Translations under genes and position numbers: made by a program
In this document: positions 1 through 7,104 of the stretch, one piece after another
Numbering within the stretch: the first letter of the stretch is position 1
Layout of the letters: the number at the start of each line of letters is the position of its first letter
The notes under the pieces: generated by a model
The model's database searches: none
What the model saw: only the letters and a program-made list of their open reading frames with translations
What the model was told of the DNA's origin: nothing
Source of the DNA: Candidatus Dojkabacteria bacterium
Lineage (GTDB): Bacteria > Patescibacteriota > Dojkabacteria > SC72
Direction of reading: 5' to 3'
NCBI GenBank assembly: GCA_012514355.1
Contig: JAAZAL010000011.1
Coordinates: 1 to 10,403 of the forward strand
Length of the DNA: 10,403 nucleotides

Positions 1-1
1 A

Positions 2-178
2 TATATCTATATATTCTTAATAATATCAACTGTGTATGCAGTATCCAAAATATTATTAAAAAAGAGTACTTTAAAAACTCCCATACCCCTCCTCCCCTTT
101 ATGTATATCTCTCTTTCTATACTATTTTTACTAAATGAGTATGTAATTGAGTTTATACAAAGAATCTTCTATTTGTAA
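2..178 (+). CDS. pilD: C-terminal end of a membrane protein, probably prepilin peptidase (partial)
   Basis: A reading frame open from base 2 ends at TAA 176-178, giving 58 residues of an already started protein. It shows a hydrophobic stretch (IFLIISTVYAV), a basic loop (KILLKKSTLKT), the motif PIPLLPF, then a second hydrophobic stretch (ISLSILFLL) and a short polar tail. Prepilin peptidases (aspartic peptidase family A24) typically end with a helix, a basic loop, an 'iPFgPfL' motif and a last helix, so the fit is good. The catalytic GxGD motif would lie upstream, outside the window. The enzyme would cleave and N-methylate the prepilins encoded just downstream, which makes the location sensible. 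The C-rich tract at 78-97 encodes the proline-leucine motif. Seen: open frame and hydrophobic pattern. Inferred: family. Another polytopic membrane protein remains possible, and a second frame is also open here from base 1 to 138. Confidence 0.5.
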   Translation, partial: YIYIFLIISTVYAVSKILLKKSTLKTPIPLLPFMYISLSILFLLNEYVIEFIQRIFYL

Positions 179-190
179 TTATTATTCCCC

Positions 191-219
191 TTGAGATGTT
201 GTTAATTATTTGTTAAATT
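191..219 (+). promoter_or_regulatory. Candidate promoter for the pilin operon
   Basis: TTGAGA at 191-196 (5 of 6 to the sigma-70 -35 box) is followed after 17 bases by TAAATT at 214-219 (4 of 6 to the -10 box), with TG at 211-212 in the extended -10 position. An alternative -10, TATACT, lies at 219-224, but its spacing to TTGAGA is 22. The site sits in the 69-base gap between the upstream stop codon and the first prepilin gene, leaving a leader of only about 20 bases. A similar TTGA-A/TGTTAAAT arrangement occurs before the fourth pilin-like gene. AT-rich DNA yields such matches by chance, so confidence is limited. Confidence 0.4.
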
Positions 220-247
220 ATACTGATAGAATATATTACTACTGCTC

Positions 248-1198
248 ATGAAGAATAAGGATAAATATCTTAAAGGATTTTCAATGGTTGAAATGCTCAT
301 AGTAATGGGAATTTTCATTATTCTCTCTGTTATTGGATTTAATGGTTTTTTATCTATTAGAGAGTCTTTTATTGCTAGAGAGAATGTAGAATTGATAATA
401 CAAGATATAGAGAGTACTAAACTTAAAGCAATGAATATGGAGGGTGGTAAAGATGCTACATGGATATATGGGTTTGGGATTGATTTTAGATTGAATCTTT
501 ATTCAAACGGGGCTTATCAACTTTACAAATGGTGTTCGCCGGTTGAGGATTTTAATGATAGCGTAACATGGGGAGGTCAAAGTTATAACCTTGCAGAGGG
601 GCCAATTCCAAGTTATTTTAGCAGCAAAGACATTAATGAGAGCATCCTGGAGCCTCCATTTGCTATCTGTGACGAAATTAATCCTTCAAGTTATTCTAAT
701 TCTACTATTCCTAAAGATTCCTTTGTAAAAGGAGGATATTGTTCTTTGTGCGAAGAGGGTTCTACAGGTATTGTTAAGATTCGAGAAGTGAAAATGGAAC
801 TGCTTGATCAAGAGAAGGGGCTGATGGAAATTTTAGATAATGATGATGATTCGAGCAATGACCCTGGTTTCCTATTCTTTGAATCATTGACGGGTAGGAC
901 AATTATATATAGTAGCTCAAATGAAGTTCTAAACTATACATACACAGGTAGCGAAATAGTTTTTAATAGTAATTCTTTTATTCCTTTGGACATTGTTTTA
1001 CACCGAAAAAGATCAGACAAATTTGATCTAATAACGGTATATCCAAACTCTGGAGAAGTAATTCATCATGTTTACGATAATAGTGAGCCCTCCCCTGCGG
1101 CTGGATATTGCGATTCCATATTAAGATGTATTAAGGTCGAAGGAAAAATGTATCAGAGGTATGGGATTCAAGAAGAGATTAATTCATTTAGAGATTAA
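248..1198 (+). CDS. Minor pilin / pseudopilin, GspH/FimT-like
   Basis: The 316-residue protein starts with a short basic leader ending in Gly10, followed by FSMVE. This is a type III (prepilin) signal with cleavage after Gly10, Phe at +1 and Glu at +5, then a hydrophobic helix to about residue 35. Helix residues after the membrane part (IIQDIESTKLKAM, about 50-62) and a following beta-rich region with GFGIDF resemble GspH/FimT minor pilins. So does the late stretch FDLITVYPNSGEVIHH. At 316 residues it is longer than usual GspH/FimT proteins (about 150-200), so the globular domain carries insertions. Six cysteines (96, 141, 165, 168, 288, 294), including a CxxC pair, could form disulfides outside the cell. 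No SD site precedes the ATG. The stop shares one base with the next start, so translation is probably coupled. The pilin class is certain; the GspH assignment rests on motif shape and gene order. Confidence 0.85.
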   Translation: MKNKDKYLKGFSMVEMLIVMGIFIILSVIGFNGFLSIRESFIARENVELIIQDIESTKLKAMNMEGGKDATWIYGFGIDFRLNLYSNGAYQLYKWCSPVEDFNDSVTWGGQSYNLAEGPIPSYFSSKDINESILEPPFAICDEINPSSYSNSTIPKDSFVKGGYCSLCEEGSTGIVKIREVKMELLDQEKGLMEILDNDDDSSNDPGFLFFESLTGRTIIYSSSNEVLNYTYTGSEIVFNSNSFIPLDIVLHRKRSDKFDLITVYPNSGEVIHHVYDNSEPSPAAGYCDSILRCIKVEGKMYQRYGIQEEINSFRD

Positions 1199-1704
1199 TG
1201 ATGAAGAGAAAGAAAGTAAGTAAAAAATATGAAGGTATGGGATTTGCTGAAGCCCTTATTGCTTTAATGATTGCTGGAATGGTAGGTATTGTACTAATGA
1301 GGATATCTTCAGCTACATTAAGAGAATTGGCTCAATTAGATATGCAAGATTCCCTAGCACAGTATGCTGTATCAGCTTCGGTTAATTTACAAAAGATAGC
1401 AATAGCAGATATGGAAAGAGATGAGAAACAATTTAACGAAACTGACATTATTGAAGGTAGTTATTATGATATTAATGAAGAGGGAACAGAGATAATGCTG
1501 CCTCCTGTAACTTATTCTGCATCAGGGAGGGATTCTTTTACCCTTATCCCAAATACAGACTATTTTAGAATATTTCGTGTAGTTTCTATCGATGAAGGCA
1601 AAGCAATATTAGAAATAATTACAGGGGTGACCAGTATGGCTGGAGTAAATACCTCTAGTACAGATATAAAGGATTATAAATATTTAGTTACAATTGTTAG
1701 ATGA
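1198..1704 (+). CDS. Minor pilin / pseudopilin, GspI/PilV-like
   Basis: The 168-residue protein has a strongly basic leader (MMKRKKVSKK) ending in Gly13, then MGFAE: a prepilin cleavage site with Met at +1 and Glu at +5. The hydrophobic helix ALIALMIAGMVGIVLM follows. Small size, the 'GFAEALIAL' style of helix and second place in a four-pilin cassette suggest GspI/PilV, a component of the pilus or pseudopilus tip complex. It has no cysteines, unlike its neighbours. ATG 1198 overlaps the previous TAA by one base; an immediately following ATG at 1201 is an equally good start that changes nothing important. The gene ends in TGA inside ATGA, so the next gene starts within its last four bases (translational coupling). 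It is the only complete gene here that stops at TGA. Pilin nature is seen directly; the I/V subclass is inferred. Confidence 0.82.
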   Translation: MMKRKKVSKKYEGMGFAEALIALMIAGMVGIVLMRISSATLRELAQLDMQDSLAQYAVSASVNLQKIAIADMERDEKQFNETDIIEGSYYDINEEGTEIMLPPVTYSASGRDSFTLIPNTDYFRIFRVVSIDEGKAILEIITGVTSMAGVNTSSTDIKDYKYLVTIVR

Positions 1705-2444
1705 GAAAAGAGATTAAACAATATGAAGGTTTTAGTTTAGTAGAGATGCTATTTACAATAGTAATTCTCTCTATTGTAATGCTATTAGTAGCTACTACTC
1801 TAAATACTGTTATTAGAACATCACAAACTGCAAATAGTAAGAATCAAGCAAGAAGTGATGTCAACTACATTATTGCTACCTATGAGAGATTAATTACTAA
1901 TTCTGATTTAGAGGATATAAATATGTATGATTCGAGTCAGTATAGGGAGTTCGGTTTTGATGACAACGGTATTCCTGTAATAATAACCCTTCCCACACTT
2001 CCTTCAAGTTATTATGATACTTCCCTTATACCTACTACAGACCCTATTGAGGGAAATGAAATCCATGTAAGGTTATATGGTACTGATTATTGGACTTGTA
2101 TCGGATACTTTCTTGATGAGACATATCCAACAAAATATGGATATATAGTTAAAGCCAATTTAAAGGATGATGGAGATACAACGGATCATTCCTTATGTTT
2201 TGCAGAGGCTAATAATATTACACTACTTCATACATACTCAAACAATATAATGGTAGCTAACCGTACTGGTTATCCACCCATTGATTTTAATATGACTTAT
2301 CTTCCAGTGGATGATAATAACAGTATGTTTAATATTAGAGTATCTGTGGAACCCCTATGGTGGCCACTTAAAGGTACTTATCTTAAACAGAGTTGGGTAA
2401 CAAGGGAGTTAGCTGTATCTACTAAAGCGTTGACACGATATTAA
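1701..2444 (+). CDS. Minor pilin / pseudopilin, GspJ/PilW-like
   Basis: The 247-residue protein starts with a ten-residue leader ending in Glu-Gly10, then FSLVEM: cleavage after Gly10, Phe +1, Glu +5. A hydrophobic helix (LFTIVILSIVMLLVATTL) comes next. The region after the membrane (RSDVNYIIATYERLI, about 51-65) resembles the amphipathic helix of GspJ/PilW proteins, which sit in the tip complex with GspI and GspK. Cys133 and Cys166 could pair. The start overlaps the previous stop as ATGA, which supports this ATG. The last codons contain TTGACA at 2430-2435, which may double as the -35 box for the next gene. Pilin class is clear from sequence; the J/W subclass is based on length, helix style and third position. 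Confidence 0.82.
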   Translation: MRKEIKQYEGFSLVEMLFTIVILSIVMLLVATTLNTVIRTSQTANSKNQARSDVNYIIATYERLITNSDLEDINMYDSSQYREFGFDDNGIPVIITLPTLPSSYYDTSLIPTTDPIEGNEIHVRLYGTDYWTCIGYFLDETYPTKYGYIVKANLKDDGDTTDHSLCFAEANNITLLHTYSNNIMVANRTGYPPIDFNMTYLPVDDNNSMFNIRVSVEPLWWPLKGTYLKQSWVTRELAVSTKALTRY

Positions 2445-2459
2445 TAAAACTGTTAAATA
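2430..2459 (+). promoter_or_regulatory. Candidate internal promoter before the PilX/GspK-like gene
   Basis: A perfect -35 hexamer TTGACA (2430-2435) lies in the last codons of the preceding pilin gene. After 18 bases comes TAAATA (2454-2459), preceded by TG in the extended -10 position. A perfect TATAAT at 2460-2465 also follows, but at 24-base spacing. The TGTTAAAT core (2451-2458) matches the one in the candidate promoter at 191-219. It would let the fourth pilin-like gene and the genes after it be transcribed separately from the first three. Confidence 0.4.
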
Positions 2460-2479
2460 TATAATATATCTTATTAAAT

Positions 2480-3388
2480 ATGATTATGAAAAAATATTCA
2501 GGACAAGCTATTGCTATTATTATGGTAATACTTGTTGTAGCTGCAGTTATAGGAGCATCCCTATACTCTAGAATGATAAGAAATAAGGGTGAGGTTATTG
2601 ACACAAGAGAATCATCTAAAGCATTAGAACAATCTGGAAACATATTAGATGCTTTTATTACTACAGATATTAGGACTCTTCAAGACAGGCTCTACGAGAA
2701 ACTTACTGGTGCAGGTGGGAAAATAACCATTGAAGCAACCCGTTTAGACGATTTGACAGACAATATAGTGGCTTATTTTGGAGAAATTGGATTGGAGTTG
2801 GAGGAATTAACTATGGATGCCTCCTGTTCGAATTACAAAATGAGTTTTGAATTTGCTCCTCCTTCTGAAGGCCCAGAATACAAGGTTGGAGATGTAATGG
2901 CTATTAATTTGTCTTCTGTGCCGACAGTTCCATCAGGATGTGAAGTAGAGTTAAATTTTCCCTCGGGAGATAATAAAATATTCACAGTAAAGGAAGTATA
3001 TTCAGATGGTGGTGTTGGATATAAGCCATATGAGTTGGCAGATATGAAAGTTTACTGCACTAATAATTGTACAGGAATGTCGCCTACAACATCATTCGAA
3101 ACTTGGGACACTAAGCCAATTCTTACTTATAATATGTATAATTTCAAACAGAATGGTCTTACCGAATTAAGGGTTATCCCTCTCAAGGGAACGATAGAAA
3201 TTGGAGTGAGTAGCGAGAACTGTGGTAATATTTTCGATCAATTCTTAATTAAAGCAACCTCTATATGTTCAGGTCAAGAGAGAACAATGCAAGTAATAAT
3301 ACCTAGTGCAACTAACTATGGTTATGACCCTATGTTTGATTACACAATATACAATTCTAATGGAGCATTAGCCCCAGAAGTTCTTTAA
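2480..3388 (+). CDS. PilX/GspK-like minor pilin lacking Glu+5
   Basis: The 302-residue protein begins MIMKKYSG and continues QAIAIIMVILVVAAVIGASLY. This resembles the PilX N-terminal domain and GspK: a short basic leader, Gly8 as likely cleavage point, and a helix without the Glu+5 of ordinary pilins. Missing Glu+5 is known for GspK and Pseudomonas PilX, which cap the filament tip. The order after GspH-, GspI- and GspJ-like genes strengthens this. The helix runs on into a polar segment (TRESSKALEQSGNILDAFI, about 42-60) like the PilX/GspK region after the membrane. Six cysteines (116, 154, 193, 197, 248, 263) suggest a disulfide-bonded outer domain. ATG 2480 or 2486 are both possible; neither has an SD site. 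A 35-base AT-rich gap precedes it. The N-terminal class is well supported; the large domain matches nothing I recognise. Confidence 0.75.
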   Translation: MIMKKYSGQAIAIIMVILVVAAVIGASLYSRMIRNKGEVIDTRESSKALEQSGNILDAFITTDIRTLQDRLYEKLTGAGGKITIEATRLDDLTDNIVAYFGEIGLELEELTMDASCSNYKMSFEFAPPSEGPEYKVGDVMAINLSSVPTVPSGCEVELNFPSGDNKIFTVKEVYSDGGVGYKPYELADMKVYCTNNCTGMSPTTSFETWDTKPILTYNMYNFKQNGLTELRVIPLKGTIEIGVSSENCGNIFDQFLIKATSICSGQERTMQVIIPSATNYGYDPMFDYTIYNSNGALAPEVL

Positions 3389-3413
3389 ATTAATTTATTT
3401 TTAAATAATTAAT
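3389..3413. other. Pure A/T imperfect palindrome filling an intergenic gap
   Basis: The whole 25-base gap between the PilX-like gene and the receiver gene is A and T only. It folds on itself: arm 3389-3400 pairs with 3403-3413 with one unpaired T. A hairpin made only of A-T pairs is weak, so it is not a terminator. It could instead keep the start region open, or bind an AT-palindrome-reading protein. It may simply reflect base composition. Confidence 0.25.
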
Positions 3414-3797
3414 ATGGCAGACACAAAAAAAATATTAATAGTAGAAGACGAAGTAGCTTTACTAGACTCCTACTCTGAGTTAGTGGAATCAGCAGGATAT
3501 ATTCCTATGAAAGCTTCTGATGGATATCAGGCGCTAGATGTGCTTTCAAATAACTTAGATCAAATAGATTTGGTTCTACTTGATTTAATGATGCCTGGTG
3601 TAGATGGATTAGAGGTATTAAAAACAGTAAAAAACAATGAAGAAAAATACGGAAAGATGCCAATCATTATTTTAACTAATATGACTAGTGAATCTGTAGT
3701 TAAAGAAGCTTTTAATATGGGTGCTACATCATATTTAGTTAAAACAGATTTAGATTATGAAGGCTTAGTTAAAGAATTAAGTAAATTCTTTGGATAA
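3414..3797 (+). CDS. Stand-alone CheY-like response regulator receiver
   Basis: The 127-residue protein is a single receiver (REC) domain with no output domain. Key residues are all present: the acidic pair Glu11-Asp12 that binds Mg2+, the phospho-accepting Asp57 in LLDLMMPG, Thr88 in ILTN, Tyr107 and the conserved Lys110 in YLVK. It should therefore be phosphorylated by a histidine kinase, none of which is encoded in this window. Single receivers act by protein-protein contact, as CheY does on the flagellar motor and PilG/PilH do in T4P-linked Chp signalling. Its place between the minor pilin cassette and the giant secreted proteins, in a co-directed run with 25- and 31-base gaps, suggests control of pilus extension or retraction. 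The target is not visible. The start follows the AT palindrome and lacks an SD site; the MADTKKILIVEDE start is typical. Confidence 0.93.
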   Translation: MADTKKILIVEDEVALLDSYSELVESAGYIPMKASDGYQALDVLSNNLDQIDLVLLDLMMPGVDGLEVLKTVKNNEEKYGKMPIIILTNMTSESVVKEAFNMGATSYLVKTDLDYEGLVKELSKFFG

Positions 3798-3828
3798 ATT
3801 TAAGTTTGTTTAATTAACAGATATATAA

Positions 3829-4371
3829 ATGGAAAAGCTAAACTCTGTCCTAAGAAGAAGTATATTAGTAATATCTTCTTTTGTATTACTTCTCTTAACT
3901 GTATGGTTAGGATATTCATTCTTTTCTATGACTAGTACTACACCACATCTTAAAACAGAGATAGATTTGAGTGAAGATGTTTTAACAAAGAAAGTCCCCG
4001 TTGAGGAGTATAGAAATGATGGTAGATATGTTTCTTACAAATATCCAGTTCAAATATATGAAATTTCCTTTAATGAGGATGACTATTCAATAGGTGTATA
4101 TGCAGATAACTTTTTGGAATATTTTGATGATATAGAGAATGCTAAATTTAAATATTCTTTAGATAAAAGTAAGGGTAAATTTGATTTTACTCAATTAGAA
4201 TCAGATAAAGGTATATATATTACTAATGAGTATAGAGTAGAAAAGAATTTGAAATACTTTATTGAATATAGCTTATGTACAATACAAAATATTTTTGACA
4301 AGGAGAAGTATGAAGGTAAGTGTTTAATAGATAGAGATATGACTAAGTGGGAAATTGAGGAAATAAAATAA
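3829..4371 (+). CDS. Unrecognised single-pass membrane protein
   Basis: I do not recognise this 180-residue protein. It has a short N-terminus with Arg9-Arg10, then one hydrophobic helix (about residues 11-32, rich in Leu, Val, Phe). Positive residues before the helix predict that the remaining 148 residues face outside. That part is charged, rich in Tyr, Lys, Asp and Glu, and seems a mixed globular domain. Two cysteines (150 and 165) could form one disulfide. There is no Glu+5 and no Gly-based cleavage site, so it is not a pilin, and the anchor looks uncleaved. It lies 13 bases before the first giant secreted protein and 31 after the receiver gene, so it is probably co-transcribed. A role as an assembly or anchoring factor for those proteins, in the rough position of a small pilus accessory gene, is only a guess from context. 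Confidence 0.7.
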   Translation: MEKLNSVLRRSILVISSFVLLLLTVWLGYSFFSMTSTTPHLKTEIDLSEDVLTKKVPVEEYRNDGRYVSYKYPVQIYEISFNEDDYSIGVYADNFLEYFDDIENAKFKYSLDKSKGKFDFTQLESDKGIYITNEYRVEKNLKYFIEYSLCTIQNIFDKEKYEGKCLIDRDMTKWEIEEIK

Positions 4372-4384
4372 TTAATTAATTATT

Positions 4385-7033
4385 ATGGGAAAAAAAGGTT
4401 TTAAGATATTTACTTTAATACTTTTCTCATTTGTTTTTGTTCTAATATTTTTTTCGTTTTTAAATCAAACTGAAGCTGGATGTAGAGATTACTGTTGTGG
4501 AGGGCAAGATGGTTTAGGGGCTCCTAATCCAGGTCCTGGAGAAACAAGCAATAAGAGTACTGCTTGTTCCGGAAGTGGATCTACCCGTAATGCAGGTAGG
4601 TGTGGTGTAGCAAATTGTGTTGAAATACCTCCCGAGAAAGGGTACTGTTACCCTTGGGCAGAACAGACTTGGCAGTATTGCTGTACTCCTTACTATCAAA
4701 TTTGTAAGCCAGATGGCCCTGTATGTGGAAATAGTAAATTAGATGGTGATGAGGAGTGTGATCCTCCTGATAGTTCTTGTACACATGATAGTAAGGCAGG
4801 AGTATGTACTAGTGGATGTGAGTGTTGTACAGCGTGTTCAGTAAGCTGTCCCTCACCTTTGGTATCTTCTGCTCCTGTTAATCCACCACATAGTTTAAGT
4901 GAATATTTCTATGATAATATTGATAGTTGTACAGATAGGAATGTATGTACTAATCCTCAAACTAGGTATGCTGATTGTTATGAAGTGTTAAGTCCACAAC
5001 CTACTGTTTCTTTAGTAAAACTTCCTGAAGGAGTGTCTACATATTTAGGATTTGTTTCCACTAATCATACAGGTGGGGGAGGGTATGAAACAGATGCCCT
5101 GGGAGTAACTAAAGATAATACAGTAAATGATTTCTATCCCTACTCTAGCGAAAGGTATCCGGATTCAAACAACCTATTCTATATGGAAGCTACTTTTACT
5201 GATGGAGATAATCCAATTGAATCAACTTATGTATGGTTTAACAAAAGTGGTATTAAACCAATAACTCCAATGTATATTGATTTAAATAATGATACTACCC
5301 CCTTAAGATACGGGACTCAAAATAAGGAGGAGTTCGGATTCTTACTTCACCATAACTTGGGAGTATGGACTCCATATATACCTGCAATTTCTGGAGATGG
5401 AGATAATACAGGAGATTTATGGAAAAAGGCAACATCAGCTAATGGGTATTCTCAGGTAGTTGAGGGTAAGACAATTTTATCTATACCAACAGTTCCAGGA
5501 GCTAATGGAATCATTTCAAAAGTACTAATTGATTCTGTATCCTATTCAGACAATGGGAAAAAGGTAATAATTAGATTTAGTGTAAGTTTTAAAGATACTA
5601 ATACCTCCCTACTCTCTAATCGTCCTAATGAAGGTAATTACAAAATATGGTTAATGGGAAATGATACTTTTGGTTTTACTCCGTATGATAACTATGAAGA
5701 TAAGGCGGCTATCGTTAAAACGGCTATTCATAATAGATGGATTACTAATGAAAGAATAAGATACTACGATCAATGGAATAACACTTCACAATCATGGAAT
5801 TTGAATTTCTTAAATCCACAATCAACGCTTTCCTTAAATCCTGTTGGGGGTTCAGATATTGAGATGAATTGGACTTTTTCAGGGAATCTTCCTGATGAAT
5901 TTAGCGCATTGGTAATAAATGTATATAGAAGTGAAGCTTTAAGTATTGATCCAGTAACATTAACAATCGGCTCAAAAGTATACTCAATCGAGCCAGAACC
6001 ACTTGGAGATATTGGTTCAAGAAGGATAGGATCTTTAAATTCTGACGAAGAGCAATATCTGCTAAAACTACAAGATGGTACAGGAAATGGGTCAGGAATT
6101 CTAACATTAAATGATGTTACTCAAGGCCAACTTTATTTTTACTTAACTGTATTTGACAAAGGAGGGAATATTGGAGCAACTGGTAGAATTGAATTAGATT
6201 TGCGTGATTGGTTAATTACCCAAGGTGGCCTACTCTATTCTAACTCAATAGATATTAATGTAGAACATGGCACCACTGCTCCAACTGGTTGGGACAAGGT
6301 AAAAATTGATTTTGCTAACGCAGACCTGTCTACTGAACTTATTGGACATCAAGGGAGTCTCCCTGTTGATCCTTATAGAAAATTAATTGGATCCTATGTG
6401 ATTAAACCCTATTCTATCCCTATCCCAATTGATAGCTATTACAGTAGTCTTTTAGAAAGATTTAATAGAAAAAGAAGATTTATTCAAGGATTAAAGAATT
6501 TAGGAAATATTGGAAGTATTTCTGGAAATTTATCCGACAAAGGTGTTTCTGAAACAGAAATAGCGGTTGTTGAAAGAGATGGTACCTTTACTGTTTCAGA
6601 TAATTTTAATTGCAATAGGCAGGGAGTATTCTTTGTTAGTGGGAATCTTACAATAGAGGGTAAGATTGCAAATGACAATATTAATAAAGATGCATGTATA
6701 TTTATTGTAGGGGGAGAAGTTACAATTGGTGATGGGACTCCTTTGTTTGGGAATATACTTGAATATGATGAGATTAATGCATATATTCTTTCTGATAAAA
6801 AGATTCTTGTTGCAAAAGATGAAGAAGATTTTAACGGTCTATATATTAGTGGAGGTATTCATTCCTTAAGTAATCCAGGAGTTGTTTTCCAAAGGAGTTT
6901 AAAGGTTGCTGATAGATTAAGATTTCCTGCTTTAGTAGTAAATCATCATTCTAAATATGGTATGTTAGCAGGTAGATTATTCGGAAATGAAAGGATTGTA
7001 CAATCAACAGAGGTAGGTTTAAAACCATATTAA
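4385..7033 (+). CDS. Giant secreted cysteine-rich protein 1, candidate pilus-tip adhesin
   Basis: 882 residues. A basic start (MGKKGFK) and hydrophobic core end in QTEA, with probable signal peptidase I cleavage after Ala31. A head of about 33-200 holds 22 of the 24 cysteines. Within it, VCGNSKLDGDEECD (113-126) matches the pattern of the DUF4215/Myxococcus cysteine-rich repeat (CGNG..d.GEeCD). A beta-rich body follows, including a probable Ig-like domain near 485-610 with the common motif TVFDKGGNIG, then DWLITQGGLLYS. The C-terminal 740-882 shows repeated short strands with Gly-Gly turns (FFVSGNLTIEG, FIVGGEVTIG, LYISGGI), like a small beta-helix, and ends QSTEVGLKPY. The next gene is a paralogue from the head's end onward. 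It follows a GspH-I-J-K-like cassette, roughly where PilY1 sits in Pseudomonas, but I see no PilY1 beta-propeller. Secretion is well supported; the tip-adhesin role is inferred. There is no SD site; the 13-base gap before the ATG is pure A/T. Confidence 0.8.
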   Translation: MGKKGFKIFTLILFSFVFVLIFFSFLNQTEAGCRDYCCGGQDGLGAPNPGPGETSNKSTACSGSGSTRNAGRCGVANCVEIPPEKGYCYPWAEQTWQYCCTPYYQICKPDGPVCGNSKLDGDEECDPPDSSCTHDSKAGVCTSGCECCTACSVSCPSPLVSSAPVNPPHSLSEYFYDNIDSCTDRNVCTNPQTRYADCYEVLSPQPTVSLVKLPEGVSTYLGFVSTNHTGGGGYETDALGVTKDNTVNDFYPYSSERYPDSNNLFYMEATFTDGDNPIESTYVWFNKSGIKPITPMYIDLNNDTTPLRYGTQNKEEFGFLLHHNLGVWTPYIPAISGDGDNTGDLWKKATSANGYSQVVEGKTILSIPTVPGANGIISKVLIDSVSYSDNGKKVIIRFSVSFKDTNTSLLSNRPNEGNYKIWLMGNDTFGFTPYDNYEDKAAIVKTAIHNRWITNERIRYYDQWNNTSQSWNLNFLNPQSTLSLNPVGGSDIEMNWTFSGNLPDEFSALVINVYRSEALSIDPVTLTIGSKVYSIEPEPLGDIGSRRIGSLNSDEEQYLLKLQDGTGNGSGILTLNDVTQGQLYFYLTVFDKGGNIGATGRIELDLRDWLITQGGLLYSNSIDINVEHGTTAPTGWDKVKIDFANADLSTELIGHQGSLPVDPYRKLIGSYVIKPYSIPIPIDSYYSSLLERFNRKRRFIQGLKNLGNIGSISGNLSDKGVSETEIAVVERDGTFTVSDNFNCNRQGVFFVSGNLTIEGKIANDNINKDACIFIVGGEVTIGDGTPLFGNILEYDEINAYILSDKKILVAKDEEDFNGLYISGGIHSLSNPGVVFQRSLKVADRLRFPALVVNHHSKYGMLAGRLFGNERIVQSTEVGLKPY

Positions 7034-7039
7034 TATCTG
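6999..7039 (+). repeat. Copy 1 of a 41-base direct repeat crossing a stop codon
   Basis: These 41 bases match 10166-10206 at 40 positions; the one difference (7012 G against 10179 A) is a silent change in a Glu codon. The repeat covers the last ten codons, the TAA stop and six bases beyond it, and includes the perfect palindrome ATATTAATAT (7027-7036), which contains the stop. Similarity continues more weakly for about 24 further bases into the gap. Confidence 0.9.
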
Positions 7040-7104
7040 TTTTAATAGTAGTAGCAATTAATTCTAAACTATTTATTATGTGTGGAGCGTCAGGGGAAAA
7101 AATT

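Noticed and set aside
78..100. GGGGAGGAGGGG mirror repeat on the minus strand as a possible G-quadruplex or triplex site, and as an SD for a 25-codon minus ORF (84 to 7).
   Set aside because: The same bases encode PIPLLP in the open plus-strand frame 2-178, which explains the C-rich run. The GG run in the middle is too short for a three-layer quadruplex, and the minus ORF is tiny with no recognisable content.
1..138. Second plus-strand frame open from base 1 to the TGA at 136-138.
   Set aside because: Its translation is Asn/Ile/Tyr/Lys-rich with no membrane or family pattern, while the frame ending at 178 shows a coherent hydrophobic pattern.
1690..1750. Reassigned TGA codon (code 25, as in Gracilibacteria), since only one gene here ends in TGA.
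   Set aside because: The long frames contain no in-frame TGA, which would be common if it coded for Gly. The TGA at 1702-1704 is a natural ATGA overlap with the next start.
2422..2643. Minus-strand open frame of 73 codons over the start of the PilX-like gene.
   Set aside because: It overlaps a well-supported pilin N-terminus and candidate promoter; it is a shadow of AT-rich coding sequence. The same applies to minus frames within 4514-4784, 5901-6107, 6484-6678, 9686-9868 and 9903-10225.
4385..4485. Lipoprotein signal (…TEAGC) in the first giant protein.
   Set aside because: A lipobox needs Leu, Val or Ile at -3 from the cysteine. Here -3 is Glu, and signal peptidase I cleavage after TEA fits better.
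7014..7036. GGTTTAAAACC and ATATTAATAT at the gene end as an intrinsic terminator.
   Set aside because: The near-palindrome has no usable loop, there is no following U-run, and downstream genes continue on the same strand.
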